In this document: in pieces, positions 35,682 to 44,369 of the stretch
Layout of the letters: each line of letters opens with the position of its first letter
Numbering within the stretch: the first letter of the stretch is position 1
Origin: Moorena sp. SIOASIH
GTDB lineage: Bacteria > Cyanobacteriota > Cyanobacteriia > Cyanobacteriales > Coleofasciculaceae
Length of the DNA: 64,000 nucleotides
Direction of reading: 5' to 3'
Assembly: GCF_010671925.1 (NCBI RefSeq)
Contig: NZ_JAAHIH010000011.1
Coordinates: 124,001-188,000, forward strand
Position numbers and translations under genes: made by a program
Notes under the pieces: generated by a model
What the model saw: only the letters and a program-made list of their open reading frames with translations
What the model was told of the DNA's origin: nothing
Databases searched by the model: none

Positions 35682-36428
35682 ATGAAAACTCGCATTAAGT
35701 TGCTAACAGGTATTCTGGGATTAAGTGCTCTGATCAGTTTCCCGGCAATAGCGCAAGAAAAAACAGAAAACTCAGTTAAAGATGCTGTCAATGATGCAAC
35801 TGAGTCTATGGTAGAAAGCGCCCCCGATTCCTTGAGCAAACCCCTTCAAGAGGGTGAAAAGGTAGAAATGCCAGCTACCACTGACACTGAATCTACAGCC
35901 AGTAACCTTGTAGAGCAAGCTGCGAGCAATGATCAATTCCAAACCCTTGTCAAAGCAATTGAGGCAGCGGGCTTAACGGAAACCTTGGCAGGTGAAGGAC
36001 CCTACACGGTTTTTGCTCCCACCAATGACGCTTTTGCTGCACTGCCAGCAAATACCTTAGACAGTCTACTACAACCAGAAAACAAAGACGTCCTGGTAAA
36101 GCTACTCAAGTATCATGTTGTAAGTGGTGTAGTTCCTAGCAGTGAAATCCAGTCGGGAGAAATTATTACTATGGCTGGAAAAGCGGTGACAGTACACGTG
36201 GGTGAAGACGGTAATGTTAATGTCAACAATGCCCAGGTAACTCAAGCAGATATTGAAGCCACTAACGGCATTATTCATGTTGTTGACCATGTAATTTTGC
36301 CCTCAAGATCTCATGCTCAATCGGAACCAGCACCAACAGAAGTCAGGCAAAATTCAGATTTAAAAAATTCAGCAGGTGCGACCCGTGGCGAATTTAATTC
36401 GCCAACGGAAAGCGCACCTGCTGAATAA
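35682..36428 (+). CDS. Secreted fasciclin (FAS1) domain protein
   Basis: A 248-residue protein with a signal peptide (residues 1-25, ending FPAIAQ), an acidic spacer and one FAS1 domain (about 75-205). The domain shows QTLVKAIEAAGLTETLAG, GPYTVFAPTNDAFAALP, LLKYHVVSGVVPSSEI and the NGIIHVVDHVILP end. FAS1 proteins are extracytoplasmic adhesion or matrix proteins. The final segment GATRGEFNSPTESAP is encoded by an AGGTGCG palindromic repeat (36374-36419), an in-frame addition. RBS AGGAGAG at 35666-35672. It precedes a BON lipoprotein, both probably envelope stress or surface proteins. Confidence 0.9.
   Translation: MKTRIKLLTGILGLSALISFPAIAQEKTENSVKDAVNDATESMVESAPDSLSKPLQEGEKVEMPATTDTESTASNLVEQAASNDQFQTLVKAIEAAGLTETLAGEGPYTVFAPTNDAFAALPANTLDSLLQPENKDVLVKLLKYHVVSGVVPSSEIQSGEIITMAGKAVTVHVGEDGNVNVNNAQVTQADIEATNGIIHVVDHVILPSRSHAQSEPAPTEVRQNSDLKNSAGATRGEFNSPTESAPAE
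36374..36419. repeat. AGGTGCG palindromic repeat, copy 3 (inside FAS1 gene)
   Basis: AGGTGCGACCCGTGGCGAAT with TTCGCCAACGGAAAGCGCACCT, a near-perfect palindrome. It is read in frame as part of the fasciclin C-terminus. Confidence 0.8.
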
Positions 36429-36615
36429 GTTTGGTGTTTTTGGGAATTATATCCCGTCCGTTTGACTACTTATTATTCAGGTTTATTCGAGATTTGTATA
36501 GTGTAAAAAATCAATTAATAGTTAACACTTAACACGTCACGATTTGCTTTAATACAAAGTGATTAACCGGACTCGATTGAAGTAAATACAAGGAGAGAAC
36601 AAGGAGAAATCAAAG

Positions 36616-37059
36616 ATGAATAAGTTGATGCCAATTTTACTAGGTGGAGTGATTCTGTTTGGTGCTGCTGCTTGCGATGATGCTAAGACAAGTGATGAAG
36701 CCTCCTACTCTATAGATCAAAAAGATGAAGAACTAGTAACCTTACGCTCTGAGGGAAACCAAGGCGATGCCATGCTCCAAGGAACCCAAGAGGAAATGGA
36801 GTCGAAGATTGTAACTACTCAAGAGCAAAATCAAGCCTTGGGTAACTTAGAAAACGATGAAGATGACCAACTAGCCAGTTTAGTACTTAATAATTTGGAA
36901 ACCAATCTCCCCAATAGCCAGTTGGAAGTTGAAGCCGCAGAGGGAATTGTGACTATCTCAGGAAAAGTATCGTCTGATGATCAATTGAGTCAGATTGCAC
37001 CTTTGGCAATCCAGGTTGAAGGTGTTCAGAGCGTGGATGTTCAAGCTACTGTCCAATAG
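36616..37059 (+). CDS. BON-domain lipoprotein
   Basis: A 147-residue protein. The lipoprotein signal MNKLMPILLGGVILFGAAAC has Cys 20 as the likely lipid-anchor residue. A Gln/Glu/Asp-rich low-complexity spacer (21-85) precedes a C-terminal BON domain (LVLNNLETNLPNSQLEVEAAEGIVTISGKV ... LAIQVEGVQSVDVQATV). BON domains bind membranes or envelope polymers and are common in osmotic-stress proteins. RBS AAGGAG at 36600-36605. Confidence 0.87.
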   Translation: MNKLMPILLGGVILFGAAACDDAKTSDEASYSIDQKDEELVTLRSEGNQGDAMLQGTQEEMESKIVTTQEQNQALGNLENDEDDQLASLVLNNLETNLPNSQLEVEAAEGIVTISGKVSSDDQLSQIAPLAIQVEGVQSVDVQATVQ

Positions 37060-37751
37060 CCAAACAGCTGATCGCTTATCTGGTCAAGTACCAATCCTTT
37101 GTTGCCAATGTTACCTAATTGATGTAATTATCTAATCCATAGAGAGGAGTTAGTCGTCTATTGCTTTTGCCATAGTGGTAGGCGACTTTTGTTGTTGAGT
37201 GTCTCTCGGCTTGAATTCATGCTGTAGCAATCCGATTTAAGTTGTGAAACACCGGAAGAGCCGGAAAATGGGGAAGATGGGGAGGAGGAGAAAGAGGGGC
37301 AGGAGGGGGAAGATGGTTAGGTGCGCTTGACCCATTAAGAATTAAATTCGCTCAAGGTGCGCGCCTCCAAGGCCGCGAGCAATCCCTCGCGGCCTTGGGT
37401 CGCACCTTTCGGCAAAGCCGACGCGGGGCGGGTTCGGGTCGCACCTGAAGAATAGTATCGGCTGTTATTGTCAATCAATTAATTACCATGGCTATACATA
37501 GCAATTTATCCTGATTGCTGCAAGGGGAACAATACGGATTTATAAACATTAAGATAGGGTTGGATTATAGGTGCATCGGTGTCTATAGTAATCCTGTATG
37601 ATTCGTCAACAGTGACAGTTCGCAACTCAAATTAACGAACTAGGGAAGTATTGTTCACCTAGGAATTAGGATTGCTATGTTTGTGTGGTGCTAAAGGGGG
37701 ATAGGATTGTTAACAAAGTCCCCAAATTCCCGGATCAGGTGCAACTTAGTT
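37060..37751. other. Intergenic region with AGGTGCG repeats
   Basis: No gene. GAGTTAGTCGTCTATTGC...GCGACTTTTG near 37147-37190 may be a weak terminator for the BON gene. A G-rich stretch (37265-37312) precedes the AGGTGCG repeat cluster. AT-rich sequence then leads to the aldolase. Confidence 0.5.
37319..37446. repeat. AGGTGCG palindromic repeat, copy 4 (compound)
   Basis: Three AGGTGCG/CGCACCT ends are stacked. AGGTGCGCTTGACCC opens, a GGCCGCGAGCAATCCCTCGC hairpin lies inside, GGGTCGCACCT closes, and a second GGGTCGCACCT follows at 37436-37446. Confidence 0.75.
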
Positions 37752-38465
37752 ATGATCATCAAGTCAATCCCTGTTGAAACCATAACCGCCCAGCAGATCA
37801 TTGATACCTGTCTTCGCATGAACAGTCTTGGTATCAATCAAGGTACTAGTGGTAATGTGAGTGTCAGGGTTAGAGACAGTATCGGTGAGGCAATAGCAAT
37901 AACCCCCAGTGGACTAGACTACGAAGACCTAACTCCTGATAAAATCTGCAAAATTTACTTCGGCAAAGACAAAGAACCGGTTTTTGCTGAGAATAATCGT
38001 TATTTACCCAGCAGTGAATGGCGATTTCACTATGACATACTGTTGAATCGTTCCGATGTCAATGCTATTGTTCATACTCATAGTATCCATGCTACAGCAC
38101 TGGCTTGTATGGGTCTACCCATACCCAGCTTTCATTATATGGTTGCTAGGACAGGTGGGAGCAGTATAAAGGTAGCTGATTATGCTACCTTTGGCACTCA
38201 AGAACTTAGCAACAACGCCCTAAAAGCACTGGGAAATTCATTTGCTTGTTTGTTAAAAAATCATGGTATGATTGCCTGTGGCAAAGATATAAGGCACGCT
38301 CTCAAAGTCGCCCAAGAGCTAGAAACCTTGGCTCAAATTTATATCAAAATCCTCAGCGTTAACAAGATTTATGGAGAACCTCAATTATTGAGTGAGGAAG
38401 AAATGCAGATAGTTATAGAAAAGTTTAAAACCTATGGAGTTCAGCCCAATATTGGTAATGGGTGA
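37752..38465 (+). CDS. Class II aldolase / adducin-family protein (fuculose-phosphate aldolase-like)
   Basis: A 237-residue zinc-dependent enzyme with the fold intact: GTSGNVSVR, ITPSGLDYEDL, SEWRFHYDI (Glu general acid/base region), AIVHTHSIHATALA (two His metal ligands) and LLKNHGMIACG (third His). Relatives cleave L-fuculose 1-phosphate, ribulose phosphates or methylthioribulose phosphate; the substrate is not decidable here. The ATG at 37752 (MIIKSIPVE) is preferred to a TTG at 37707. Upstream is repeats; the next gene is an aldehyde dehydrogenase 450 bases on, which could oxidise an aldehyde product, but cotranscription is doubtful. Confidence 0.88.
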   Translation: MIIKSIPVETITAQQIIDTCLRMNSLGINQGTSGNVSVRVRDSIGEAIAITPSGLDYEDLTPDKICKIYFGKDKEPVFAENNRYLPSSEWRFHYDILLNRSDVNAIVHTHSIHATALACMGLPIPSFHYMVARTGGSSIKVADYATFGTQELSNNALKALGNSFACLLKNHGMIACGKDIRHALKVAQELETLAQIYIKILSVNKIYGEPQLLSEEEMQIVIEKFKTYGVQPNIGNG

Positions 38466-38617
38466 TTGGATAGTAATATCTTATAGTATTTATCAAAAAA
38501 TCAAATAGTTTAGGTACACAAGCTTTGGATTTTAGGGAATAGGCAATAGGGAACAGGGAACAGGTAAAAAATAGGTGTGTACAACCTCATTAATATCAGA
38601 AGCCCTATAGATATTAC

Positions 38618-38737
38618 GTAAGCATTCAGCCGTCAGCCGTCAGCCGTCAGCCGTCAGCTGACGTAATAAAGATTAAACCAATGCTTACTTGTTTTATTTA
38701 AAAGCTGATAGCTGATAGCTGATAGCTGATAGCTTAC
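38618..38737. repeat. GTAAGC-composite repeat, copy 3 (compact)
   Basis: GTAAGCATTCAGC, then CAGCCGT units, GCTGACGTAATAAAGATT, the core AAACCAATGCTTACTTGTTT, an AGCTGAT run and GCTTAC. At 120 bases this is the shortest copy and the best model of the basic unit. Confidence 0.8.
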
Positions 38738-38912
38738 GACTTAGGGATACTCTGGCTAGAGTGTTAACAAAATTAAGCAAAACTTGAAAGTTAGTTAACA
38801 ATCGTAAATAAAATATTAATAAAATATATATTTTTAGTTAAATTTTAAGTTTACAATCCACCATTAGAATTAAGGATGTCATAAAAAATCAACTTAACAA
38901 CAGGAGACTATT

Positions 38913-40397
38913 ATGGTCACCGCCCCTACACCAAAGGCAACACCAAAGCCAACGGTCAAAATCGGTCCAACTCAGCTGCTGATCAACAACGAATGGGTAG
39001 ACAGCGCCTCTGGGAAACGATTCGAGACGATTAACCCTGCTACAGGAGAGGTGATATGTGATGTGGCTGAGGCTGATGCCCCAGACGTTGATAAAGCAGT
39101 AGTGGCGGCTAGGACAGCCTTTACCAGTGGAGACTGGCCGAAAATGTCTGCCACCCAGCGGGGGGAGTTACTATACAAGCTAGCTGACTTAATCGAAGCA
39201 AACAAGGAAGAAATAGCACGGCTGGAAACCCTAGACAATGGGAAGCCCTATCGTGATTCCTTTAATGCAGATGTGTCTCTAGTCATTGCTTGCTATCGGT
39301 ACTATGCTGGCTGGGCAGATAAGATTCAAGGCAAAACAATTCCCATCAACGGACCCTACTTCTGCTACACGCGCCATGAACCTGTGGGAGTGATTGGTCA
39401 GATTATTCCTTGGAACTTTCCACTGTTGATGCAAGCTTGGAAGTTAGGCCCAGCACTGGCAGCTGGTAACACCGTAGTGATGAAAACGGCGGAACAGACT
39501 CCTTTATCAGCGTTGCGGATCGGTGAACTGATTATCGAAGCAGGTTTCCCTCCTGGTGTGGTGAATCTTCTCTCAGGCTATGGACCAACCGCTGGGGCTG
39601 CGATCTCACATCATATGGATATCGATAAAGTTGCCTTTACCGGCTCGACTGAGGTAGGGCATCTAATTATGGAAGCTGCTGCTAAGAGTAACCTCAAGCG
39701 GGTCACTCTAGAACTTGGTGGTAAGAGTCCTAACATTGTCTTTGCTGATGCTGACATGGATAAAAGCATTGAGGGCGCTCACTTTGCCCTGTTCTTTAAC
39801 CAAGGACAGTGCTGTTGTGCTGGTTCGCGGCTGTTTGTGGAAGAGAAGTGCTATGACGAGTTTGTAGACAAGTGTGTGAAACGGGCACAAAATCGCACAG
39901 TTGGTGACCCGTTTGATGCCAACACAGAACAAGGCCCCCAGGTGGATCTCGAACAGTTCAATAAGGTGATGAGCTATATTGAGTCTGGTCAGCAGGAAGG
40001 AGCTCAGATGTTGTGTGGTGGTGGCCGAGTTGGCGATCGCGGTTACTTCATCGAACCGACAGTGTTTGTTGATGTCCAAGATCAGATGAAGATTGCCCAA
40101 GAAGAAATCTTTGGACCAGTGATGAGCATTATTAAGTTCAAAGATATCGATGAAGTGATTAAGCGGGCAAATAATACTATGTATGGCTTAGCAGCAGCCG
40201 TGTGGACGAAGGATATTACTAAAGCTCATGCGATCGCAAACAATGTCCGTGCTGGTACTGTCTGGGTGAATTGCTACGATGTGTTTGATGCCGCTGCTCC
40301 CTTCGGTGGTTTCAAGCAGTCTGGGATTGGTCGTGAACTTGGGGAGTATGGCTTGCAGCAATACACCGAGGTTAAGACAGTGACGGTTAAATTGTAG
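38913..40397 (+). CDS. NAD-dependent aldehyde dehydrogenase
   Basis: A 494-residue ALDH1/2-type enzyme of usual length, oxidising an aldehyde to a carboxylate. Visible: IIPWNFPLLMQAWKLGPALAAGN (Asn and Lys of the cofactor site), FTGSTEVG, the Glu in TLELGGKSPNIV (near residue 270), the catalytic Cys in NQGQCCCAGSRL (near 303) and the end FGGFKQSGIGRELGEYGL. The short Pro/Thr/Lys-rich N-terminus shows no export signal, so it is cytoplasmic. RBS AGGAG at 38901-38905. A long AT-rich stretch upstream (38760-38880) probably holds its promoter. Confidence 0.95.
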   Translation: MVTAPTPKATPKPTVKIGPTQLLINNEWVDSASGKRFETINPATGEVICDVAEADAPDVDKAVVAARTAFTSGDWPKMSATQRGELLYKLADLIEANKEEIARLETLDNGKPYRDSFNADVSLVIACYRYYAGWADKIQGKTIPINGPYFCYTRHEPVGVIGQIIPWNFPLLMQAWKLGPALAAGNTVVMKTAEQTPLSALRIGELIIEAGFPPGVVNLLSGYGPTAGAAISHHMDIDKVAFTGSTEVGHLIMEAAAKSNLKRVTLELGGKSPNIVFADADMDKSIEGAHFALFFNQGQCCCAGSRLFVEEKCYDEFVDKCVKRAQNRTVGDPFDANTEQGPQVDLEQFNKVMSYIESGQQEGAQMLCGGGRVGDRGYFIEPTVFVDVQDQMKIAQEEIFGPVMSIIKFKDIDEVIKRANNTMYGLAAAVWTKDITKAHAIANNVRAGTVWVNCYDVFDAAAPFGGFKQSGIGRELGEYGLQQYTEVKTVTVKL

Positions 40398-40564
40398 CAT
40401 TGTAGCAATCTCAAAGCCTGGGTTTACTATCAACAATTTGAAAATAAGGCTACAGCATAATTAGTTGGTAATTTAGGAAACGCTAATGGGTAATGGGGAA
40501 TTGTAAGCCAATTTCCTATTACCCATTACTTTATGCTTTGCTCAAGCTTCAAGTTAAAGTGCAG

Positions 40565-40860
40565 GTAAGCATTGAGCGTTCAGCGGTCAGCGGTCAGCCG
40601 TCAGCCGTCAGCCGTCAGCCGTCAGCAGACTTAACTCAGATTAAACAAATGGTTACCTGTTGTCTTGATGCAGTCGCTCATGGGGAGGGGCTGTGTGCGG
40701 AACTTGTTTCCGCACCTTGTACGCCCCGTGGAAACCCCCAAGACCGCGCTGCATCGCTTATTCAAAAGCACCTCAAGTACCGTGGCACAGGCTTTGACGC
40801 TGATAGCTGATAGCTGATAGCTGATAGCTGATAGCTGATAGCTAATAGCTGAATGCTTAC
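40565..40860. repeat. GTAAGC-composite repeat, copy 4, carrying a 96-bp cassette
   Basis: GTAAGCATTGAGC start, CAGCCGT run, core AGATTAAACAAATGGTTACC, then a cassette (40661-40757) inserted within the core, TATTCAAAAG resuming after it, an AGCTGAT run and the GCTGAATGCTTAC end. Confidence 0.8.
40661..40757 (+). mobile_element. 96-bp cassette repeat, copy 2
   Basis: Begins TGTCTTGATGCAGTCGCTCA and ends AAGACCGCGCTGCATCGC. Its middle differs from copy 1 (GTGCGGAACTTGTTTCCGCAC hairpin). The interrupted core can be compared with the uninterrupted CTTACCTGTTTTATTCAAAA at about 43540. Confidence 0.8.
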
Positions 40861-41034
40861 GTTATTTTTTAAGATTTCTTGATCCAGATCAATTTAGAAA
40901 AAGAACCAGGAGTTTGGTGTGAGTTTTCGATTTAGGAGCAGTTTATTAAATTTTATTAAGCACCATTGGCTTAAATCCACTAACATAGAACAGAATTAGA
41001 GAAAAGGGCTAATTAGAGAGATTCAGAAGGTTTC

Positions 41035-41955
41035 ATGAAATACGGAATTGATATTGGTCACAACTTGCCCCCTGATACAGGAGCTCAAGGTATCAGAGTA
41101 GAAGATGAAATGACTAGAGACGTGGGAACGAGAGTAATTTCCAAATTGAGAGACTTGGGACATCAGGTAGTTGAATGCAAGCCTAAGAGTGCGAGTACTT
41201 TGGGCAGCTCGCTGCGGCAACGGTGCAATATTGCCAATGCTAATCGAGTTGATCAGTTTGTTTCAATTCATTTTAATGGGTTTAATGGTCAAGCTAATGG
41301 GGTAGAAGTATTTGCCATTAGTGATACTGCCAAAAAAATTGCCCAGCCAGTTTTAGAAAAAATAGTCGAGTTGGGCTACTTCAATAGAAAGGTTAAAAAT
41401 GGCTCTCATTTATATGTCCTCCGATATACCAATATGCCAGCAATTTTGATAGAAAGCTGCTTTTGTGATTCCCAGAAAGATATGGAACTCTACGATCCAG
41501 AAGTATTAGCTAATGCAATTGTTAAAGGATTAACAGGAGAAGAGCCACCAACTAATAAATCTTCCTCTGACGATAATGTGCTAGAATTACAAAATGCTCT
41601 CAATCGCTTAAAAATAAAAAGTCCTGCTGGTCAGCCATTAGTAGAAGATGGATCTCTTGGTCAGGCGACTATCGCAGCAATAAAAACATTTCAAGCGATT
41701 GTAGGAATTAACCAAACTGGAATTGGTGACTCGAGCACATGGCAGACTATTAATCAGATTCTTGAGCAACCCATACTTAGACCTAATCATGCTGGAGGTA
41801 CCACAGTAAAATATCTCCAACGTCGGGTGGGAACTCAGGCAGATGGTATATTTGGTTCAGGCACCGCAAGTGCTGTGATCAGATTTCAGAAACAACAAGG
41901 TTTAACGGCTGATGGTATTGTTGGACCACAAACTTGGAGTAAATTGATTGACTAG
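41035..41955 (+). CDS. N-acetylmuramoyl-L-alanine amidase with two peptidoglycan-binding domains
   Basis: A 306-residue protein. An Amidase_3 zinc domain (1-175) shows GIDIGHN (His ligand), a Glu in VEDEMTRD, VSIHFNGF (second His) and the catalytic Glu in AILIESCFCD. Two PG_binding_1 repeats follow: about 183-243 (LQNALNRLK...DGSLGQATIAAIKTFQ) and 250-304 (VKYLQRRVG...DGIFGSGTASAVIRFQKQQGL). It cleaves the amide between muramic acid and the stem peptide. There is no signal peptide at this start (MKYGIDIG), so it may be released by lysis, use another route, or be phage/tailocin-like. Near-by repeats only. Confidence 0.9.
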   Translation: MKYGIDIGHNLPPDTGAQGIRVEDEMTRDVGTRVISKLRDLGHQVVECKPKSASTLGSSLRQRCNIANANRVDQFVSIHFNGFNGQANGVEVFAISDTAKKIAQPVLEKIVELGYFNRKVKNGSHLYVLRYTNMPAILIESCFCDSQKDMELYDPEVLANAIVKGLTGEEPPTNKSSSDDNVLELQNALNRLKIKSPAGQPLVEDGSLGQATIAAIKTFQAIVGINQTGIGDSSTWQTINQILEQPILRPNHAGGTTVKYLQRRVGTQADGIFGSGTASAVIRFQKQQGLTADGIVGPQTWSKLID

Positions 41956-41986
41956 CAAGGCTTTAAGCCACGTTTACCATTGAACA

Positions 41987-42028
41987 GGTGCGACCCGTGG
42001 CGAATTTAATTACGGGTCAAGCGCACCT
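41987..42028. repeat. AGGTGCG palindromic repeat, copy 5
   Basis: AGGTGCGACCCGTGGCGAAT opens and ACGGGTCAAGCGCACCT closes. It ends 12 bases before a decayed IS605-type end. Confidence 0.75.
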
Positions 42029-42039
42029 CAAGCAGTTGC

Positions 42040-42088
42040 CTCACGTCTCACCCGAGCGATCGGGGAGCGTGAGATTAATGGCGGAGAG
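42040..42088. mobile_element. Solo left-end remnant of a tnpB-type element
   Basis: A hairpin CTCACG...CGTGAG (42040-42073) followed by ATTAATGGCGGAGAG matches the left end of the intact tnpB element (58821-58851, CCCACG...CGTGGG, then ATGAATGGCGGACAG). The hairpin arms covary. No tnpB follows, so it is a leftover end. Confidence 0.6.
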
Positions 42089-42133
42089 TAATTATATTAT
42101 AATAATTATATTAGCTCAAGGTAATAATGAATA

Positions 42134-42745
42134 TTACTCATTACTAGTATAGTTTTCCGTTAACAGGATAAGATAGTCTAATGCTCCATATAATCGGGAC
42201 AATTTATCAATCGTAAAATTTTCGATATTTTGAGTGAAAATGTCCCTTTGTAATCGTCCAAACTGCCATAAATTACCATCAGTAACTATGCCATAAACAG
42301 GACGTTGAACATCTTGATTTATTTTTTGGGAAGCTACCAACTCGGCAAGGCATTGCCCCCAACCTTGCTGAAAATCATTTTTATTCGCTTCAATAATAAT
42401 AACCAGTGGTTTTTCTAAAACCGTTTTTCCTAATTCGGATTTTGTCGAAAATATGTAGTCAGGAGTACCTGACAAAATTTGGTCATAGAAAATGCTTTTT
42501 TGAATCCAAAAAGCATAGGTTTTATAGTATTTTTTATAGAGTTCTCGTAACAAGGGGGAAATGATAATTTCACTCCGGGAAGCTTCCGAGCTGAATACAT
42601 CTATCGTTTCTTTATAAAACTCTAGATCTTTCAAAAAAATTTCTGGTGGGTCAGTGTCTTGAGAAACTATAAACGTTCCCTCTTCGTATTTAATTTGATA
42701 GTGTTTCTGTACATCAGCAATAGTTTTAAAGTCACTAAATGCCAT
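42134..42745 (-). CDS. PD-(D/E)XK-like hypothetical protein
   Basis: A 203-residue soluble protein. The central segment GTPDYIFSTK followed by LVIIIEANKNDFQQGWGQCLAEL has the spacing of a PD-(D/E)XK nuclease core (Asp...Glu-x-Asn/Lys). VYGIVTDGNLWQFGRL resembles the same region of restriction-like families that are numerous in cyanobacteria. The protein at 43677 shares the design, with distant sequence. Whether it cuts DNA is unknown; no methylase or partner gene is adjacent. RBS GGAGAC lies before the start at 42745. Confidence 0.7.
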   Translation of the reverse strand: MAFSDFKTIADVQKHYQIKYEEGTFIVSQDTDPPEIFLKDLEFYKETIDVFSSEASRSEIIISPLLRELYKKYYKTYAFWIQKSIFYDQILSGTPDYIFSTKSELGKTVLEKPLVIIIEANKNDFQQGWGQCLAELVASQKINQDVQRPVYGIVTDGNLWQFGRLQRDIFTQNIENFTIDKLSRLYGALDYLILLTENYTSNE

Positions 42746-42849
42746 AGTTTATCAGTCTCCTGATTGGGTCTAATCATATCTTAGACATCACACTATCTCG
42801 TTATGATATTGGAACAGATGTGCGCCGTAGCCTAAGAGACTGTTGATCA

Positions 42850-42947
42850 AGTAAATTACAAAGTATATCTTAAGACAGCGATTAGTCGCTGACTGTATAT
42901 AAAGTAAATTATAAAGTTTATCTTAAGATGGCGATTAGTCGCTGACT
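42850..42947. repeat. 53-bp-period direct repeat
   Basis: Two 45-base units (42850-42894, 42903-42947) containing AAAGTATATCTTAAGA or its variant and GCGATTAGTCGCTGACT, itself a small hairpin. They differ at a few bases. Confidence 0.8.
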
Positions 42948-42992
42948 ATTGGTGGCTTAAGGCGGACAGCTCTGTTAACAAGAGTCAAACAG

Positions 42993-43387
42993 GTGAAGCC
43001 AAGCTCGGGTTTGCTGGTTGTTGGGTAGTCGAGTGCGATCGCTTTTAGCGGAAGCTGAGGCCTAAGGCCAAGCGTGGCCTTAGGCCAATCGCTCTTAACC
43101 AGAAGAAATAAGTATAAATACTTGATTACTTACAAAAATCAAGATTTGACTACAATTTAACCAATGCGATCGCTAAACAACATTAAGAGGGTGAAGCCAA
43201 GCTCGGGTTTGCTGGTTGTTGGGTAGTCGAGTGCGATCGCTTTTAGCGGAAGCTTTGCTTCATCGCGAAGCGTGGCCTTAGGCCAATCGCTCTTAACCAG
43301 AAGAAATAAGTATAAATACTTGATTACTTACAAAAATCAAGATTTGACTACAATTTAACCAATGCGATCGCTAAACAACATTAAGAG
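42993..43387. repeat. 198-bp direct repeat with exchanged internal palindrome
   Basis: Two head-to-tail copies (42993-43190, 43191-43387) starting GTGAAGCCAAGCTCGGG. They are nearly identical except for a 15-base window after GCGGAAGCT: TGAGGCCTAAGGCCA in the first, TTGCTTCATCGCGA in the second, each preceding AGCGTGGCCTTAGGCC. No ORF of note. Confidence 0.85.
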
Positions 43388-43441
43388 CCAGAATTCCTTA
43401 TTCTCGGGATTATGATCTATTTGGAGCTCTTAGCTGATGGG

Positions 43442-43663
43442 GTAAGCATTCAGCATTCAGCACTCAGCACTCAGCACTCAGCACTCCGCTTAATCCTTAC
43501 GGCCAGGGAGAAGCTGACGTAACAAAGATTAAACTAATGCTTACCTGTTTTATTCAAAAGTCAAGTAGCGTGGCACAGGCTTCTACCGTGGCACAGGCTT
43601 CGACGCATCGGACCTAACCCATAAGCTGATAACTGATACGCGACACGCTGATAGCTGATAGCT
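43442..43663. repeat. GTAAGC-composite repeat, copy 5
   Basis: GTAAGCATTCAGC start, CAGCACT run, GCTGACGTAACAAAGATT, core AAACTAATGCTTACCTGTTT with TATTCAAAAG (the empty version of the site filled at 40661), then AGTAGCGTGGCACAGGC units and an AGCTGAT run. Confidence 0.75.
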
Positions 43664-43676
43664 GACAAATTAACTT

Positions 43677-44321
43677 ATGAAAAAATCGATATTCAAAGAA
43701 AACCGAAAGTATACATTTAGTGACTATTTTGCGATGACCAATCCCACTGAGGAAATTGTTGGTGAGTTTGGTTACTCCTTTGCCATTGAAGTAATTGACC
43801 TCCCTAAGTCTACCAACTATGACCTAGATATCATTCAACAGCTCAACCATACCTACTACACCATTATTCCCAAAATAAGCATTACCTCGGAAATTGCCAA
43901 ACGGGAATTTCTGATTGCCCCACTAATCCTGGAAATTGCCAAGCTGCTCCCAGTTAAAGTCAATGTTGAGTATCCCCTAGATATTAACGATCAGCTAGGG
44001 GGAGCGCTAGACTACTTATTAAAAACTAGCCAAAATCTGATTATTATAGAAGCCAAAAAGAAAGATATTGATGGTGGCTTCAACCAGTTAGCAGCAGAAC
44101 TAATTGCTTTAGATAAGTATGAAGAGAGCGAATCTATTGAAGTCCTCTATGGCGCTGTTACTCTGGGGGATATTTGGAAATTTGGAACCCTTGATAGGAA
44201 ACGGAAGCACATTGCCAAAACTATTCAAAGTCAGACTATTCCTAGGGATACAGAAGAGATATTCTCAATTCTAATTGGAATACTGAGCTTAAAACCAGGG
44301 CAGAGTTCAATTAAGCTGTAA
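43677..44321 (+). CDS. PD-(D/E)XK-like hypothetical protein
   Basis: A 214-residue soluble protein with LGGALDYLLKTSQNLIIIEAKKKDIDGGFNQLAAEL split over the core: Asp in ALDYLL and Glu-x-Lys in IIEAKKKD, the classic PD-(D/E)XK signature. VLYGAVTLGDIWKFG follows, as in the gene at 42134. The family is often annotated only as hypothetical. It lies 48 bases upstream of trpG but functional linkage is not evident. The start ATG follows directly after a composite repeat, without a clear RBS. Confidence 0.72.
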   Translation: MKKSIFKENRKYTFSDYFAMTNPTEEIVGEFGYSFAIEVIDLPKSTNYDLDIIQQLNHTYYTIIPKISITSEIAKREFLIAPLILEIAKLLPVKVNVEYPLDINDQLGGALDYLLKTSQNLIIIEAKKKDIDGGFNQLAAELIALDKYEESESIEVLYGAVTLGDIWKFGTLDRKRKHIAKTIQSQTIPRDTEEIFSILIGILSLKPGQSSIKL

Positions 44322-44369
44322 CCTATAACCTATAACCTTCAACCTATGGTCAATCGGGAGTAACCGATA

